From JBJMQS01 sp045802605 (GTDB lineage: Bacteria > Planctomycetota > Planctomycetia > Gemmatales > Gemmataceae), in contig JBJMQS010000037.1 in the NCBI GenBank assembly GCA_045802605.1, positions 139,320-203,319 on the forward strand: a DNA stretch of 64,000 nt, read 5' to 3'. The first letter of the stretch is position 1. The number at the start of each line of letters is the position of its first letter. Both the position numbers and the translations under genes were made by a program. This document shows positions 1 to 8,965 of the stretch, piece after piece. Under the pieces are notes generated by a model, which saw only the letters and a list, made by a program, of their open reading frames with translations, had not been told where the DNA came from and made no database searches.

Positions 1-210
1 CGCCATTTTCATGGCCGGCAAGTCTTTGAGCTTGGCGTAGGCGTTGCTTTTCAAAAAGATGTCTACCTGCTCGCCGAGCCGCATCGATGAAGCGTAAAAC
101 GCGGCGTCGGCTGGCACCTTGTTCAGTGACGTCTCTTCTGCAGCCAGCGGAGCGGCGATGCCGAGCATCGCGACAAACACGGCCGCCATGCGAGTGGGCA
201 TCCGGATCAT
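1..210 (-). CDS. Exported hypothetical protein (N-terminal part only)
   Basis: The reading frame is open from an ATG at 210 to the window edge, giving 70 residues. A GGGAG ribosome-binding site lies about 8 bases upstream of the ATG. The first 22 or so residues form a signal peptide (Arg-containing start, hydrophobic core, ending PLAAEE). The mature part begins LNKVPADAAFYASS and I do not recognise it. It is transcribed divergently from the ABC operon at 361, with about 150 bases between them. Only the N-terminus is visible, so no function can be given. Confidence 0.6.
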   Translation of the reverse strand, partial: MIRMPTRMAAVFVAMLGIAAPLAAEETSLNKVPADAAFYASSMRLGEQVDIFLKSNAYAKLKDLPAMKMA

Positions 211-360
211 GTGCAATCTCCCAGGAGGTTCAGTTCAGTGGTCTATGGTAGGAATTCGTACCTGTGGGCTCAGGGTTTTACCCGGCTGTAACGAAAGGGG
301 TTTCAAACTTGTCGTAACCAGCGTGCGACCTAGCATATCGGACGATACTATGGGGCCGAT

Positions 361-1311
361 ATGATCCACGTTGAAGACTTGTGCAAGTACTACGGCCCGG
401 TAAAGGCCGTGGACGGAATCTCATTCGACGTCGGCAAAGGCGAAATCGTCGGCGTGCTGGGGCCCAATGGGGCCGGCAAATCCACCACTCTGCGCATCCT
501 CACCAGTTACCTCGCGGCTTCCAGCGGGATCGCTACCGTGGCCGGCTTCGACGTCATGAATCAGTCGGAGCAGGTCCGCCAGTCGATCGGCTATTTGCCG
601 CAAGCGGTGCCGATCTACCCGGAAATGCGCGTCGATGAGTACCTCGTCTATCGCGCTAAGTTGAAGGGTGTGGACCGCGCTCGCCGCCAGTCGCGCATCG
701 AGTATTGCCTGGAGCGATGCCGTTGCAAGGAAGTCCGCCGCCGGTTGATCGGCACACTGTCCAACGGCTATCGGCAACGTGTCGGCTTGGCCGACGCGTT
801 GGTGCACGATCCGCAGATTCTAATTCTGGATGAGCCGACCGCGGGTCTCGATCCGCTGCAAATCCGCGAGACGCTCTCCACGATCAAGAGCTTGCGCGGC
901 GAGCACACGGTGTTGCTCTCGACGCACATCCTTTCGGAAGTCGAGTCGGTGTGCGAGCGAGTGATCATCATCAACCAGGGCCGCATCGGTCTGGATGAAA
1001 AGCTCGATCGCCTCGGGCAGGATACCTCGGTCGTGCAAGTGGAAGTGCGCGGGCCCGCCGAGGCGATCGCCGCGACCTTGCAGTCGCTGTCCGGCGTCGA
1101 TGCCATTTCTCAGCAATCACAAAGTGATGGCGTGGCATCATTCGAATTGAAAGTCGGCGGCGGCCGCGATCTGCGCGAAGCCGTCTATCAGGCGATCGCC
1201 AAACATCCCGCCTGGATATTGCGGAAGCTCGATCAACGGCGGCGCAAGCTCGAAGATCATTTCGTCGAAGTGGTGCTGCACGCCGATGCCGCGGCACGAT
1301 TGTCGGCTTGA
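361..1311 (+). CDS. ABC transporter ATP-binding protein, GldA type
   Basis: 316-residue cytoplasmic ATPase that would drive the membrane partners encoded immediately downstream. Visible motifs: Walker A GPNGAGKST (34-42), Q-loop Gln81, signature LSNGYRQR (133-140), Walker B ILILDEPT (153-160) and switch His189. The LSNGY signature instead of LSGGQ is typical of the GldA/ABC-2 export group. The C-terminal 100 residues form an accessory domain common in this group. It starts a tight operon (11 bases to the permease). The family is certain; the exported substrate is unknown. In Bacteroidetes the homologous GldA-GldFG set supports gliding, but nothing here shows gliding. Confidence 0.93.
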   Translation: MIHVEDLCKYYGPVKAVDGISFDVGKGEIVGVLGPNGAGKSTTLRILTSYLAASSGIATVAGFDVMNQSEQVRQSIGYLPQAVPIYPEMRVDEYLVYRAKLKGVDRARRQSRIEYCLERCRCKEVRRRLIGTLSNGYRQRVGLADALVHDPQILILDEPTAGLDPLQIRETLSTIKSLRGEHTVLLSTHILSEVESVCERVIIINQGRIGLDEKLDRLGQDTSVVQVEVRGPAEAIAATLQSLSGVDAISQQSQSDGVASFELKVGGGRDLREAVYQAIAKHPAWILRKLDQRRRKLEDHFVEVVLHADAAARLSA

Positions 1312-1322
1312 GGTCCATGTGA

Positions 1323-2852
1323 ATGAATGAAGAGTTAGTCGAAATTCCGGAGTCCATGCCATCGGAGATGGTCACCGACGAGCCGGCGACCGCTCGCTTC
1401 TTCGGCACCCTGGGCATCGGCACGGTCGCTATCGGCAGCATCGCGCTGTGGATGAACAACTACGGCCCCCGCCTCGTCGGCCCGACGATGACGAGCGTGC
1501 TGATCCTGTTCGGCGTGGTCTGCATGTTGTTCCACGCCGCCCGCGATTCCGATTTGCTCATTCGCCGGCTCTACTTGGCCTTGGGCTTCGCTTGTCTGGG
1601 GGCGGGCATGGGCCTGTCGGCGGTGCCGCGCGGTGGTATGGTCGGCGAGTGGTTCTTGCCTTGGGGTGCGCTCGGCCTTTTGGGCGGCCTCCTGCTTTTG
1701 CTGTCCGCAGGGCGCCATGAGACGCAATCGCCTTGGGATGGACTAACCACGGGATTGCTCGGATTGGCGGGCATAGCCGCCACGGTGGGTGGACTAATCG
1801 GCGTCGGCTACGCAATGGATTACGTGCCGCGCTTCACTGGCATCGCATTCCTCGGCCTGATTCTCTGGTGGGCGGCGATCTCGCGATTCGGAGCCACCGA
1901 TCAGCGCGGCTATCGTTTCGGCCAACTGCTCGGCGTGGTGGGCCTCGCGGCGTTGCTATTCGGCATTGGCCGCTCGGCATTACCGCCACTCTTGTATTCC
2001 TGGGGCGCAAGCTCGCAGGTGCCCGGCCGTTACTTCGTTCCGCAAGGTCTCATGCTGAGCACGCTGGGCTTGGTGGCGTTCTTACTCTCCTACGCCACTG
2101 TTTCAGATCGGCCTCTCGTCGCTATGACACGGCGCGAGCTAATGTCGTACTTTTACTCGCCGGTGGCATATCTGGTGTTGATGGGTTCGGCCATCGTGGC
2201 GTGGATAACGTATGCCCAATTCGTCGGCGACTTGCTTCGCGGCGCGGGCCGCCCCATGCCGGAGCCCATCGTCGCGCAATACATCGTCAGCTTGCTGCCA
2301 GTATTTGCATTCATGTTCATGGTGCCGGTCATCACGATGCGGCTCTTCGCCGAAGAACGGCGAACGGGCACATTGGAGGTATTGCTGACCACCCCGGTGA
2401 GTGAATTCTCAGTGATGATGAGCAAGTTCGTCGCGGCATGGATCTACTTCTTGATCCTAAGCCTGCCTTGGGGATTGTTTCTCATCCCCGTGTATCAGGA
2501 GAGCCGGCAGGGGTTCGATTACCTTCCGCTCTTGAGCTTTTTTGTCGCGTTGTTGGCGAGCGGCGCGGCGTTTGTCAGCATGGGCGTTTTCTTCTCGAGC
2601 CTGACGCGAAATCAAATCGTCGCCGCCGCGCTGACGTTTGCGGGCATGGTGGCCTATCTGGCCTTTTACTTCGTGGGCCGAAGCGCAACCGGGCCACTCA
2701 AAGCCATCATCGATGAACTGTCATTCATTGACGTTTGGATCGGGTCACTCAGCGGCAAACTTTATGTGCACAACGTTTTGACGTACTTCTCGATTACCGC
2801 GTTCTGGCTGTTTTTGACCGTGAAAGTTCTCGAATCGCGAAAGTGGAGTTGA
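1323..2852 (+). CDS. ABC-2 type permease, GldF-like, with extra N-terminal membrane domain
   Basis: 509-residue integral membrane protein, the permease for the ATPase upstream. The C-terminal half (from about residue 260, starting MTRRELMSYFYSPVAYLVL) is a GldF/ABC-2 permease with about six membrane segments, including the RLFAEERRTGTLEVLLTTPV stretch typical of this family. The N-terminal 250 residues add about seven further hydrophobic segments not found in ordinary GldF, so this is an enlarged form. Start at 1323 follows the ATPase stop by 11 bases. Six bases separate its stop from the next gene, so translation is probably coupled. Confidence 0.88.
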   Translation: MNEELVEIPESMPSEMVTDEPATARFFGTLGIGTVAIGSIALWMNNYGPRLVGPTMTSVLILFGVVCMLFHAARDSDLLIRRLYLALGFACLGAGMGLSAVPRGGMVGEWFLPWGALGLLGGLLLLLSAGRHETQSPWDGLTTGLLGLAGIAATVGGLIGVGYAMDYVPRFTGIAFLGLILWWAAISRFGATDQRGYRFGQLLGVVGLAALLFGIGRSALPPLLYSWGASSQVPGRYFVPQGLMLSTLGLVAFLLSYATVSDRPLVAMTRRELMSYFYSPVAYLVLMGSAIVAWITYAQFVGDLLRGAGRPMPEPIVAQYIVSLLPVFAFMFMVPVITMRLFAEERRTGTLEVLLTTPVSEFSVMMSKFVAAWIYFLILSLPWGLFLIPVYQESRQGFDYLPLLSFFVALLASGAAFVSMGVFFSSLTRNQIVAAALTFAGMVAYLAFYFVGRSATGPLKAIIDELSFIDVWIGSLSGKLYVHNVLTYFSITAFWLFLTVKVLESRKWS

Positions 2853-2858
2853 GCCGTA

Positions 2859-4883
2859 ATGTCTTCGCAGCAAACCACGCCAAGCGGCCTGACAAACTTC
2901 ATCGCAAACTCCCGCGCGACGGCGGGCCGGGTGCTGATCGTCATTGGTCTGGTTCTGATCGGCCTCGCCACATGGGCGGTCTGGGTCAACTACGAGAGCT
3001 TGACCCCTAACTGGCCGCTGATTGCCTGGGCCGCGATTCCCGCCTTCGGCGTCATTTCACTTGGTTTTTGGCTTGCCTTCGGTGAGTCGGCGGACCCTGA
3101 AGAAACCGGCCGACTGTCAGTGCTTGCACTCGCGGCCCTCTTCGGCGGCACTACGTTCCTGTTTGGATTGGCGTTTCTGTTTATCCAAAGCGAAGCCGTG
3201 GTCAGCTTGTTAACGCTCGGCGATCGCACCCATGCATGGAAGGTTCTCGCGGGTTTGGCGGCCGTCGTGTTCGGACTCGCTCTGATGTTCGCCGGCATGC
3301 AAGCGGTGCGTTCCGCGGAACGCCGTTCCGTCACGCTTCGCCGCGCGGTGTACGGTTTCAATGCGTTTCTCACGGGCTTCTTGCTGTTGGCTGTGCTGGT
3401 GATCGTCAATGTTTTATCGGTCTTGAAATTGCCCGCGGCGATCGATGCCACCCGGTCGGGCCGCAATTCACTCTCCGATGCAACCATCAAGCTGTTGGCC
3501 TCCGTCGATCGGCCGCTGCACGTTTATCTCATCTACGAAGATCGCGGCTTCCTCTACGAAGAGGCGCAGAACTTCCTGCGGCTCTGCCAGGAGCGCAGCC
3601 CGCGAGTCACCGTGGATGAGCTGAGCATCGCGAACCCCGGCCTCACCGCGCGGCTGCGCGAACTGCTCAAGAAGTATCCGCAAATCCCAGGCACCGATCC
3701 GCTCGGCATGCTCTTGGTCTACGGCGAGGAGAAACCGGAAAACTCCAGCTTCGTTCGCTTGCGCGACCTGGTCAGCGAAGACATGTCACCGCGCGGAGAA
3801 TCGAATGCGAAGTTCCAGGGCGAAGTGAAATTTGGCACGGAGCTTTCGTTCTTGATGTCGGGCAAGCAGAAGACCGCGGTTTACTTCACACAAGGACACA
3901 ACGAGCCGGACCTCAACGACTCTGCCAAGCCAAACGGGCTAGGCAAGCTCAAGGATCGACTCGAGAAGCGCAACTTCGAGGTCAAGCCGCTGACGTTCGA
4001 AGCGGTGACTCCGAAGGTGCCCGACGATGCCAAGATCGTGGTTTTCCCGAACCCGAAGCGAGCAATCAACGAAGCCGAAGCCGACGCGTTGAAAGCCTTT
4101 ATTGAACGTGGCGGCAAGTTGATTGCACTGCTCGATGTCCCGTCTGATAATCGCACAGACAAGACCATGCCACCGACCGGCCTTGAGGCGTTGCTTGCGC
4201 AATATGGTGTGGAAGTGACTGCCACCCGTGTTATTTCAGTCGTCGGCATTCGCGGCGCAATTTCCGAGGATCCCGACATCGTACTCGCAGGTGTCACGAC
4301 CGTCGCCGAGGATAACCCGATCACCGCGGCGTTCGGCGACATGCCGCTAGTCTTTCAATCAGTGCGCGTGATTCGAGCGTTGCCCACGCCCCCGCCAGGC
4401 TATCGAGCGACGCCGCTCATTGCGACGGCCAATACTGCATGGGTTGAGTCTGATTTGCAAGCCAATGTCGAGCAAATCACGAAGAAAATCATCGAAGATC
4501 CCGAGGAACGTCGGGCCCGATTGAAAGAGCGATCGATCCCGTTTGTTGTGGCGGTGGCGACATCATCGACAACCATGCCCGGCGCTCCGCCGTCTGAATC
4601 CAAACCCAAGCTCGCGGTCTTCGGCGATATCAACTTCGTCAGCAATCAAACGCTGGGCAATGCCCAAGCGGGGACAGTTTACTTTGACCTCTTCGCCAGC
4701 AGCCTGGAATGGCTGCGCGAGCGGCCGAGCAACATCGGCATCGAGCCGCGGTCTTACCCCATGTTTGAAATGAACGCGGATGTGGGGCAGCGGGCAGGAC
4801 AATTGATTTGGATGCCGCTTCTGGTGGCAGTGTTAGCGATTGGCGGACTGGGATTAGGCGTGTGGATTGTCCGCCGGCAATGA
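2859..4883 (+). CDS. GldG-like ABC-associated membrane protein (ABC_transp_aux family)
   Basis: 674 residues. Hydrophobic segments lie in the first 190 residues and one at the C-terminus (about 650-670, LIWMPLLVAVLAIGG), with a large extracytoplasmic domain between. That domain (about 200-640) matches the GldG/ABC_transp_aux pattern: a 'DATRSGRNSLSDATIKLL' start followed by YFTQGHNEPDL and an IALLDVPSD stretch. In Gld-type exporters this protein partners the GldF permease at the membrane. It sits third in the 361-7440 operon. The substrate is unknown. Confidence 0.85.
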   Translation: MSSQQTTPSGLTNFIANSRATAGRVLIVIGLVLIGLATWAVWVNYESLTPNWPLIAWAAIPAFGVISLGFWLAFGESADPEETGRLSVLALAALFGGTTFLFGLAFLFIQSEAVVSLLTLGDRTHAWKVLAGLAAVVFGLALMFAGMQAVRSAERRSVTLRRAVYGFNAFLTGFLLLAVLVIVNVLSVLKLPAAIDATRSGRNSLSDATIKLLASVDRPLHVYLIYEDRGFLYEEAQNFLRLCQERSPRVTVDELSIANPGLTARLRELLKKYPQIPGTDPLGMLLVYGEEKPENSSFVRLRDLVSEDMSPRGESNAKFQGEVKFGTELSFLMSGKQKTAVYFTQGHNEPDLNDSAKPNGLGKLKDRLEKRNFEVKPLTFEAVTPKVPDDAKIVVFPNPKRAINEAEADALKAFIERGGKLIALLDVPSDNRTDKTMPPTGLEALLAQYGVEVTATRVISVVGIRGAISEDPDIVLAGVTTVAEDNPITAAFGDMPLVFQSVRVIRALPTPPPGYRATPLIATANTAWVESDLQANVEQITKKIIEDPEERRARLKERSIPFVVAVATSSTTMPGAPPSESKPKLAVFGDINFVSNQTLGNAQAGTVYFDLFASSLEWLRERPSNIGIEPRSYPMFEMNADVGQRAGQLIWMPLLVAVLAIGGLGLGVWIVRRQ

Positions 4884-4902
4884 TGGGAGCAGCGACGGCC
4901 TC

Positions 4903-7440
4903 ATGAATTTCAAGACCACGTACGCACTATTTGGCGCACTAATTGTGATCCTCGTGATCGCAGCGTTCATGCTGCTCACGGGGCCGAAGCCGGGCGATGA
5001 AGGCTTGCTCCTGCAAGGCCCGGCCGCGGAGAAGTTGGCGAGCAAAGACTTCGACACATTGACGATCGAGCGCAAAGGTGCGCAGCCGGAGTCGCTGACG
5101 TTTACACGGGTGGACGACAAGCGCTGGAAGCTCGACAAGCCATTCGAGGCGCGGGTGGATTCGTCGGCGGTTGAGCGAGCCGTCAGTGATTTGCTTTCGG
5201 CCCGCCGCGACGGCAAACACGACATTCGCAGTGGCCTCGCGGACTTGGGGCTCGATCCTCCGTCACTGGTGGTTTCACTGGGACGCAGCGGGAAAACCGC
5301 GTACAGCGTATCGCTGGGAAACACAACGCTCGGCGCCGATGCCAAAGTGTTCGCTCTAAGCAGCGAACGGCCGAAAACGCCAATGGCCATTCGCCGCGCA
5401 TCGCTCTCGGCGTTGCTCAAAGCCGACGCCAAAGATGCGACCAATGCCGGTGAGTTGGCGAGGGGCATCGCTGATTTCCGCTCCCGCGATCTATTGCTCG
5501 AAGGGGCGGGGTTCAGCCCGGCTGATGTGGTTCGCGAAGTGAAGATCACCGACGGCAAATCCACAATCGACTTGGCGAAACAAGATAGCGGCTGGAAATT
5601 CGAGCAGCCAGCGAACCTCGGCAACGCGGACGCCAAGGGCGACGCGGCCTCGCCGGAAGGGACGCCGCTCTCCGGGGTTGAACCATTGATCAAGTCGCTC
5701 GCTGACATCAAGCCGGCGAGCGCGGCGGACATCATAGATAACCCAGCCGATTTCGCGAGCTTCGGCCTGGAGCCTGGCAAGGAGGTCGGGCCTCGGGTTG
5801 AGATCGTCCGCAAGGGTGCGGACGACAAATCCACTGTCACCGAAACGCTGCTGGTGGGAAAGAAGGACGATAAATCCGATCAGATCTTCGTCCGTCTGGC
5901 CGGCGAAAAATCGGTCGCCAAGGTGCCCGCCAAATTGCTCGAGCCCATCACACGAACCCTGGCACGGCCCGTTAACCTGCGCGATCGGCAACTGCTCGCC
6001 TTCAATCCCAATGAGTGCGACGGGATCGACATCAAGCTGGGAAGTGATGACAAGCCGCTGGAATTGCGCAAAGTTGGCGAGCAAGCGACCTGGAAGCTAT
6101 TCGACTCCGACGCTTCATCGCAGTTGGCCAATACCGCGAACGTGCGCGATTTGTTAAGTTCGCTCAGCGGTAAAGTGGTGAAGGATTTCCCGGAAGCAAA
6201 CGCGACCGATGCGGCGCTGGGCTTCGATCACCCGGCGGCCGAGATTACGCTCTGGGTCCGCGGGATTCTGCCTGAGCCCAAGAAAGAGGCTGCCGCGGAG
6301 AAGGAGAAATCCAAAGACGCGCCGAAGGAAAAAGAACCGGCCAAAGAAAGTCCTCCCAAGCCGGAGGAGAAGCCAGCCGCGCCGACCATGCCAAAACTTC
6401 AGAGTCCCAATGCCCGGCTCATCTTCGGCAAGCGAGACAAGGACTTGCTCTACGTGCGCCGCATCACCAAAGACAAAGACGGCAAGGACGTCAAAGCGGA
6501 TTTTGCAGTTTCGGAATCGTTGCTGCCCAAGGTGACTCGCGGACGGATTGAATACGTCGATCCCACGTTGCCATCGTTTGTGAATGCCGCCGTGCAAAAG
6601 CTAGCCTTCAACCGCGGCAACGAAGCGTACCTTATCGAGAAGCAAGACAAAGCGCCGGAGTGGATCATTCGTCAGCCCGCTGACCGCGCCGACCGCGCGG
6701 CCGACCCGTATCGGGTGGAACAGGTTCTCTCCGAGTTAGCGAAACTCAAAGTCGAAAAGCTGTGGTCCGAAAAACCATCTGAGCGCGAGCTCGAACGCTA
6801 TGGCCTGAAGACCCCGCGGCTCAAAGCGACCGTCACCACTAAGGACGGCGACAAGACGCAGGACCGCACCTATTCCTTCGGCGTCGAAACCGATGATAAG
6901 TCGGGCATCTATGCCCGGCAAAACGAACGCGAATTGGTGTTCATCGTGCGCAAAGATGCGATCAGCGGCTTGGAATCGGCGGAATTGCAAGACCCTGCCG
7001 TCTATCACATCGATCCATCCAAAGTCACCGGTATCAAATTGACCGGCTGGAAAGACATCGTCGGCCAGCCCACAACCCGCGATTTGGAACGCAAGGGGCC
7101 AAGCAACTGGGCACTGCGCGGCGATGCCAGTGTTAAGCTCAATCCTGCCCAGTGCGAATCGTTTCTAAAAGCCGTGTCCGACATTCATGCCGAGAAGTTC
7201 GTGGCGCACAAATCCGGTCCGAAGGATGAACAAAAATTGACGGTGCCAGCCGGTGCACTGGAAATCACGATCGCGCTCGAAGGCGAAAAAGACCCGGTCA
7301 CACTGACGATTGGCGGGGTGGATGCCGAGGGTAAAAACTATTACGCCATGAGCAACAAGTTAGCGGGCGATGTATTCACGCTGCCCAAAGGCATCTTCGA
7401 AGCCGTGAAAGCGAAGCCCGCGTATTTTGCGGCGGAGTAA
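4903..7440 (+). CDS. DUF4340 domain membrane-anchored protein
   Basis: 845 residues from the ATG at 4903. An upstream in-frame TTG at 4867 would overlap the previous gene and add 12 polar residues before the membrane segment, so I prefer 4903. One N-terminal transmembrane helix (about 6-26, ALFGALIVILVIAAFMLL) precedes a long extracytoplasmic part. DUF4340 repeats recur along it, each with a 'W-x-L/F-x-x-P' core (for example WKLDKPFEARVDSS, WKFEQPANL, WIIRQPADRADRAADPYRV). A Lys/Glu/Pro-rich linker lies at about residues 465-510. It is the last gene of the Gld-like operon. DUF4340 proteins commonly accompany GldF/GldG; their biochemical role is unknown. Confidence 0.85.
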   Translation: MNFKTTYALFGALIVILVIAAFMLLTGPKPGDEGLLLQGPAAEKLASKDFDTLTIERKGAQPESLTFTRVDDKRWKLDKPFEARVDSSAVERAVSDLLSARRDGKHDIRSGLADLGLDPPSLVVSLGRSGKTAYSVSLGNTTLGADAKVFALSSERPKTPMAIRRASLSALLKADAKDATNAGELARGIADFRSRDLLLEGAGFSPADVVREVKITDGKSTIDLAKQDSGWKFEQPANLGNADAKGDAASPEGTPLSGVEPLIKSLADIKPASAADIIDNPADFASFGLEPGKEVGPRVEIVRKGADDKSTVTETLLVGKKDDKSDQIFVRLAGEKSVAKVPAKLLEPITRTLARPVNLRDRQLLAFNPNECDGIDIKLGSDDKPLELRKVGEQATWKLFDSDASSQLANTANVRDLLSSLSGKVVKDFPEANATDAALGFDHPAAEITLWVRGILPEPKKEAAAEKEKSKDAPKEKEPAKESPPKPEEKPAAPTMPKLQSPNARLIFGKRDKDLLYVRRITKDKDGKDVKADFAVSESLLPKVTRGRIEYVDPTLPSFVNAAVQKLAFNRGNEAYLIEKQDKAPEWIIRQPADRADRAADPYRVEQVLSELAKLKVEKLWSEKPSERELERYGLKTPRLKATVTTKDGDKTQDRTYSFGVETDDKSGIYARQNERELVFIVRKDAISGLESAELQDPAVYHIDPSKVTGIKLTGWKDIVGQPTTRDLERKGPSNWALRGDASVKLNPAQCESFLKAVSDIHAEKFVAHKSGPKDEQKLTVPAGALEITIALEGEKDPVTLTIGGVDAEGKNYYAMSNKLAGDVFTLPKGIFEAVKAKPAYFAAE

Positions 7441-7449
7441 AACTGAAAC

Positions 7450-7567
7450 ATTTCGTGGCCGGGTCTGAAGGTCGCCGTTGGCGACCGAAGGCCCGGGCAG
7501 TGGCAAGCGCTTGCGGGCTCACCAGGCCTTCGGTCGCTGTGGGCGACCTCAGACCCGGCCACGAAAT
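7450..7567. repeat. Long inverted repeat (hairpin) with 'ATTTCGTGGCCGGGTCTGA' ends
   Basis: The outer arms ATTTCGTGGCCGGGTCTGA (7450 on) and TCAGACCCGGCCACGAAAT (ending 7567) are reverse complements. Inner arms GGCGACCGAAGGCC and GGCCTTCGGTCGC continue the stem with interruptions. Degenerate copies of the arm end ('CACGAAAT', 'TCAGACCAAGCCACGAAAT') follow at about 7575-7625. It lies between two plus-strand genes and belongs to a different sequence family from the CAGAG hairpins elsewhere. Confidence 0.85.
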
Positions 7568-7652
7568 CTGAAATCTTCAGACCAAGCCACGAAATGCACG
7601 AAGATTCAAACCTGGCGACGAAATCTACGTAGCCTCTGGGCTGGTCACGAAC

Positions 7653-8882
7653 ATGCATAGACTTGGCGCCCCAGGTAAGAGAAACGATGGCTCGAGCCGT
7701 CGGTTAACCCTGCTCGCCGCACTTCTCGGGTGGTCATTCGACGGCATTGAGATGGGCTTGGTGCCCGTGATCGCCCGGCCCGCATTGAGTCAATTGCTTG
7801 GACCGGGCACTTCCGAAGAACTCATTCGACAATGGAATGGTACGCTGGCGATCGCTTTCCTTTTGGGTGCCGCGATCGGCGGAGTTTTCTTCGGCTGGCT
7901 CGGCGACCGCATCGGCCGGGTGCGGGCCATGGCCCTCGCCGTTCTCGCATATTCAGGCCTCACGGGGCTCTCCGCACTGGCAGCGACGCCGGCACAACTG
8001 GCTTGGCTGCGCTTCGCCGCGGCCCTCGGCATGGGCGGCGAGTGGGCCCTCGGCGTCGCGCTCGTCGTCGAAACTTGGCCGGACTCCGCTCGGCCATGGT
8101 TGGCGGGAATAATCGGGGCTGCGGTCAGCTTCGGCTACATTATTGCCGCTGTCGTGTCGGCGTGGGCGGACCCGGCGAACTGGCGCATGCTGTTTGCACT
8201 GTGCGCTCTGCCCGCGCTGTTGACGTTTTTCCTGCGCACGATGGTGCCGGAGTCGCCGCGCTGGCAGAACCTCAGCGGTCCCAAACCGCGCATCAAAGAA
8301 TTGTTCGGACCTCGGTTGCGACAAAGAACGCTGCTCGGAATTACCGCCGGCTCGTTGGTCATGGTCGCGATCTGGGGCGCCATTCAATCCACGCAAGTCT
8401 GGGCTCAGTCGTTGGCAGGTCCCGCGGCCGGCGCGAAAGCTCAAATCGTGTCCGCGGCCGCGGCCATGGTGGGGGCCATCGTCGCGCCCGTATCACTGGC
8501 GCGACGATCTCGCAAACTGGGTTACGCGATTTTGAGCGCGGCCGCGTTTCTGAGCGCGGAGTATTTGTTCTTAGGGCATGCCCAATTCGGCGGATCGTTT
8601 CTAATCTCCGTGGGAATCGCTGGGCTGTGCACCGGCGCATTCAACGGTTGGCTGCCGCTCTATCTGCCGGAGTTGTTCCCCACGCGATTGCGGGCGACCG
8701 GGCAGGGCACCTGCTACAACGCCGGCCGCGTTTTGGCGGCGGCTGGGGTGTGGATGAGCATCAGCCCCATGGATTTCGCCGGCAACTACGCCCGAGCCGG
8801 CGCGATCGTAGCGGGGGCTTATGGTTTGGGGATACTTCTGGCGTGGTGGTTGCCGGAGACGGTGGGTAAAGATCTCGAATAA
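7653..8882 (+). CDS. MFS transporter
   Basis: 409-residue inner-membrane transporter of the major facilitator superfamily with about 11-12 hydrophobic segments. The motif between TM2 and TM3 is GWLGDRIGRVRAM, the classic MFS motif A. A GMGGEWALG stretch and PESPRW after TM6 resemble the sugar/aromatic-acid proton symporter branch. The substrate cannot be read from sequence. The ATG at 7653 has no convincing ribosome-binding site, so the start is uncertain. The stop codon TAA abuts the hairpin at 8881. The next gene is convergent. Confidence 0.85.
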   Translation: MHRLGAPGKRNDGSSRRLTLLAALLGWSFDGIEMGLVPVIARPALSQLLGPGTSEELIRQWNGTLAIAFLLGAAIGGVFFGWLGDRIGRVRAMALAVLAYSGLTGLSALAATPAQLAWLRFAAALGMGGEWALGVALVVETWPDSARPWLAGIIGAAVSFGYIIAAVVSAWADPANWRMLFALCALPALLTFFLRTMVPESPRWQNLSGPKPRIKELFGPRLRQRTLLGITAGSLVMVAIWGAIQSTQVWAQSLAGPAAGAKAQIVSAAAAMVGAIVAPVSLARRSRKLGYAILSAAAFLSAEYLFLGHAQFGGSFLISVGIAGLCTGAFNGWLPLYLPELFPTRLRATGQGTCYNAGRVLAAAGVWMSISPMDFAGNYARAGAIVAGAYGLGILLAWWLPETVGKDLE

Positions 8883-8965
8883 GAGTTAACCGCAGAGAAC
8901 GCAGCGAGCGCTGAGCAAACCAATTCAGGTTTTGGTTTTCTCTGCGTTCTCTGCGGTTAACTCTT
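8881..8965. repeat. CAGAG-type hairpin (9-mer version), convergent gap
   Basis: AAGAGTTAACCGCAGAGAAC... is mirrored by ...GTTCTCTGCGGTTAACTCTT. The arm is a run of 9-base units (GCAGAGAAC, GCAGCGAGC, GCTGAGCAA). The hairpin fills the whole gap between the MFS gene (plus) and the exported protein (minus), overlapping the MFS stop codon by two bases. Confidence 0.92.

Noticed and set aside
4854..5840. Long minus-strand open frame within the DUF4340 gene
   Set aside because: A Ser/Leu/Arg-rich shadow of the real coding strand; no start signals and no family.
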